From positions 1 to 5,572 of the forward strand of contig JAIXRX010000089.1 in the NCBI GenBank assembly GCA_027485005.1: a stretch of 5,572 nucleotides of DNA. The letters are read 5' to 3'. Positions 5,484-5,572 of the stretch are shown here, in pieces (position 1 is the stretch's first letter; the number at the start of each line of letters is the position of its first letter). The notes below the pieces were generated by a model. The model ran no database searches and was not told where the DNA came from. It saw only the letters and a list, made by a program, of their open reading frames with translations. The position numbers were made by a program, and so were the translations under genes. The stretch comes from Alphaproteobacteria bacterium. Lineage in GTDB: Bacteria; Pseudomonadota; Alphaproteobacteria; Rickettsiales; JAIXRX01.

Positions 5484-5572
5484 CTAAAGGCTGGTCTGAC
5501 GGATTTCAACAGTGAGCGGGCGTTCCAGCAATTCATTCATCGCTGTTTTAACATCCTTCTCGCCGCGCAACA
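5484..5572 (-). CDS. Unidentified protein, C-terminal 28 residues (5' part outside window)
   Basis: Read on the minus strand from the right edge, an open frame ends in TAG at 5486-5484 and encodes LRGEKDVKTAMNELLERP then LTVEIRQTSL. Composition and codon use look like real coding sequence: the stretch is amphipathic, and third positions are rich in G and C. I do not recognise the family. A loose resemblance of RGEKDVKTAMNELLE to C-terminal helices of solute-binding proteins is too weak to use. No terminator is obvious just beyond the stop. Confidence 0.5.
   Translation of the reverse strand, partial: LRGEKDVKTAMNELLERPLTVEIRQTSL

Overview
The window looks like ordinary bacterial chromosome from a proteobacterium, most likely an uncultured alphaproteobacterium. 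The main reason is the left edge, where the tail of an ErpA-type iron-sulfur carrier gene runs straight into an exonuclease III gene, a pairing I know mainly from alphaproteobacteria. The Uup-type ABC-F protein and a tRNA-Pro gene with encoded CCA fit but do not narrow this further. No species can be named from the sequence.

Layout: 1-84 (+) is the 3' end of erpA. 88-882 (+) is xth (exonuclease III), three bases downstream. 918-3080 (+) holds three tandem paralogous type IV prepilin-like genes with spacers of about 20 bases. They share an almost identical N-terminal module, and their C-terminal parts have diverged strongly. 3077-4933 (-) is a full-length Uup-type ABC-F ATPase gene. It converges on the third pilin gene, and the two stop codons overlap in a TTAA palindrome. 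5183-5259 (+) is an intact tRNA-Pro(UGG) gene with a Rho-independent terminator. Around it lie broken copies of the same tRNA locus: a 5' piece about 100 bases upstream and a 3' piece about 150 bases downstream, the latter split by 68 bases of unrelated, hairpin-forming DNA. 5484-5572 (-) is the C-terminal end of an unidentified gene.

Working together: erpA and xth probably form a small housekeeping operon. The three pilin genes probably form a transcription unit of their own or continue from xth, since no terminator is visible after xth. They would supply exported pilin or minor-pilin subunits to assembly machinery encoded elsewhere, because no peptidase, ATPase or platform gene is present here. 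The Uup-type ATPase and tRNA-Pro are divergently arranged. This is a suggestive pairing because Uup-like ABC-F proteins are linked to relief of ribosomes stalled at proline-rich sequences, but the functional link here is inference only.

The two features most worth a second look are the pilin triplet (conserved 5' module, variable 3' module, cysteine number falling 6-4-2) and the decayed, rearranged tRNA-Pro array. I see no CRISPR array, transposase, toxin-antitoxin pair or clear new system.
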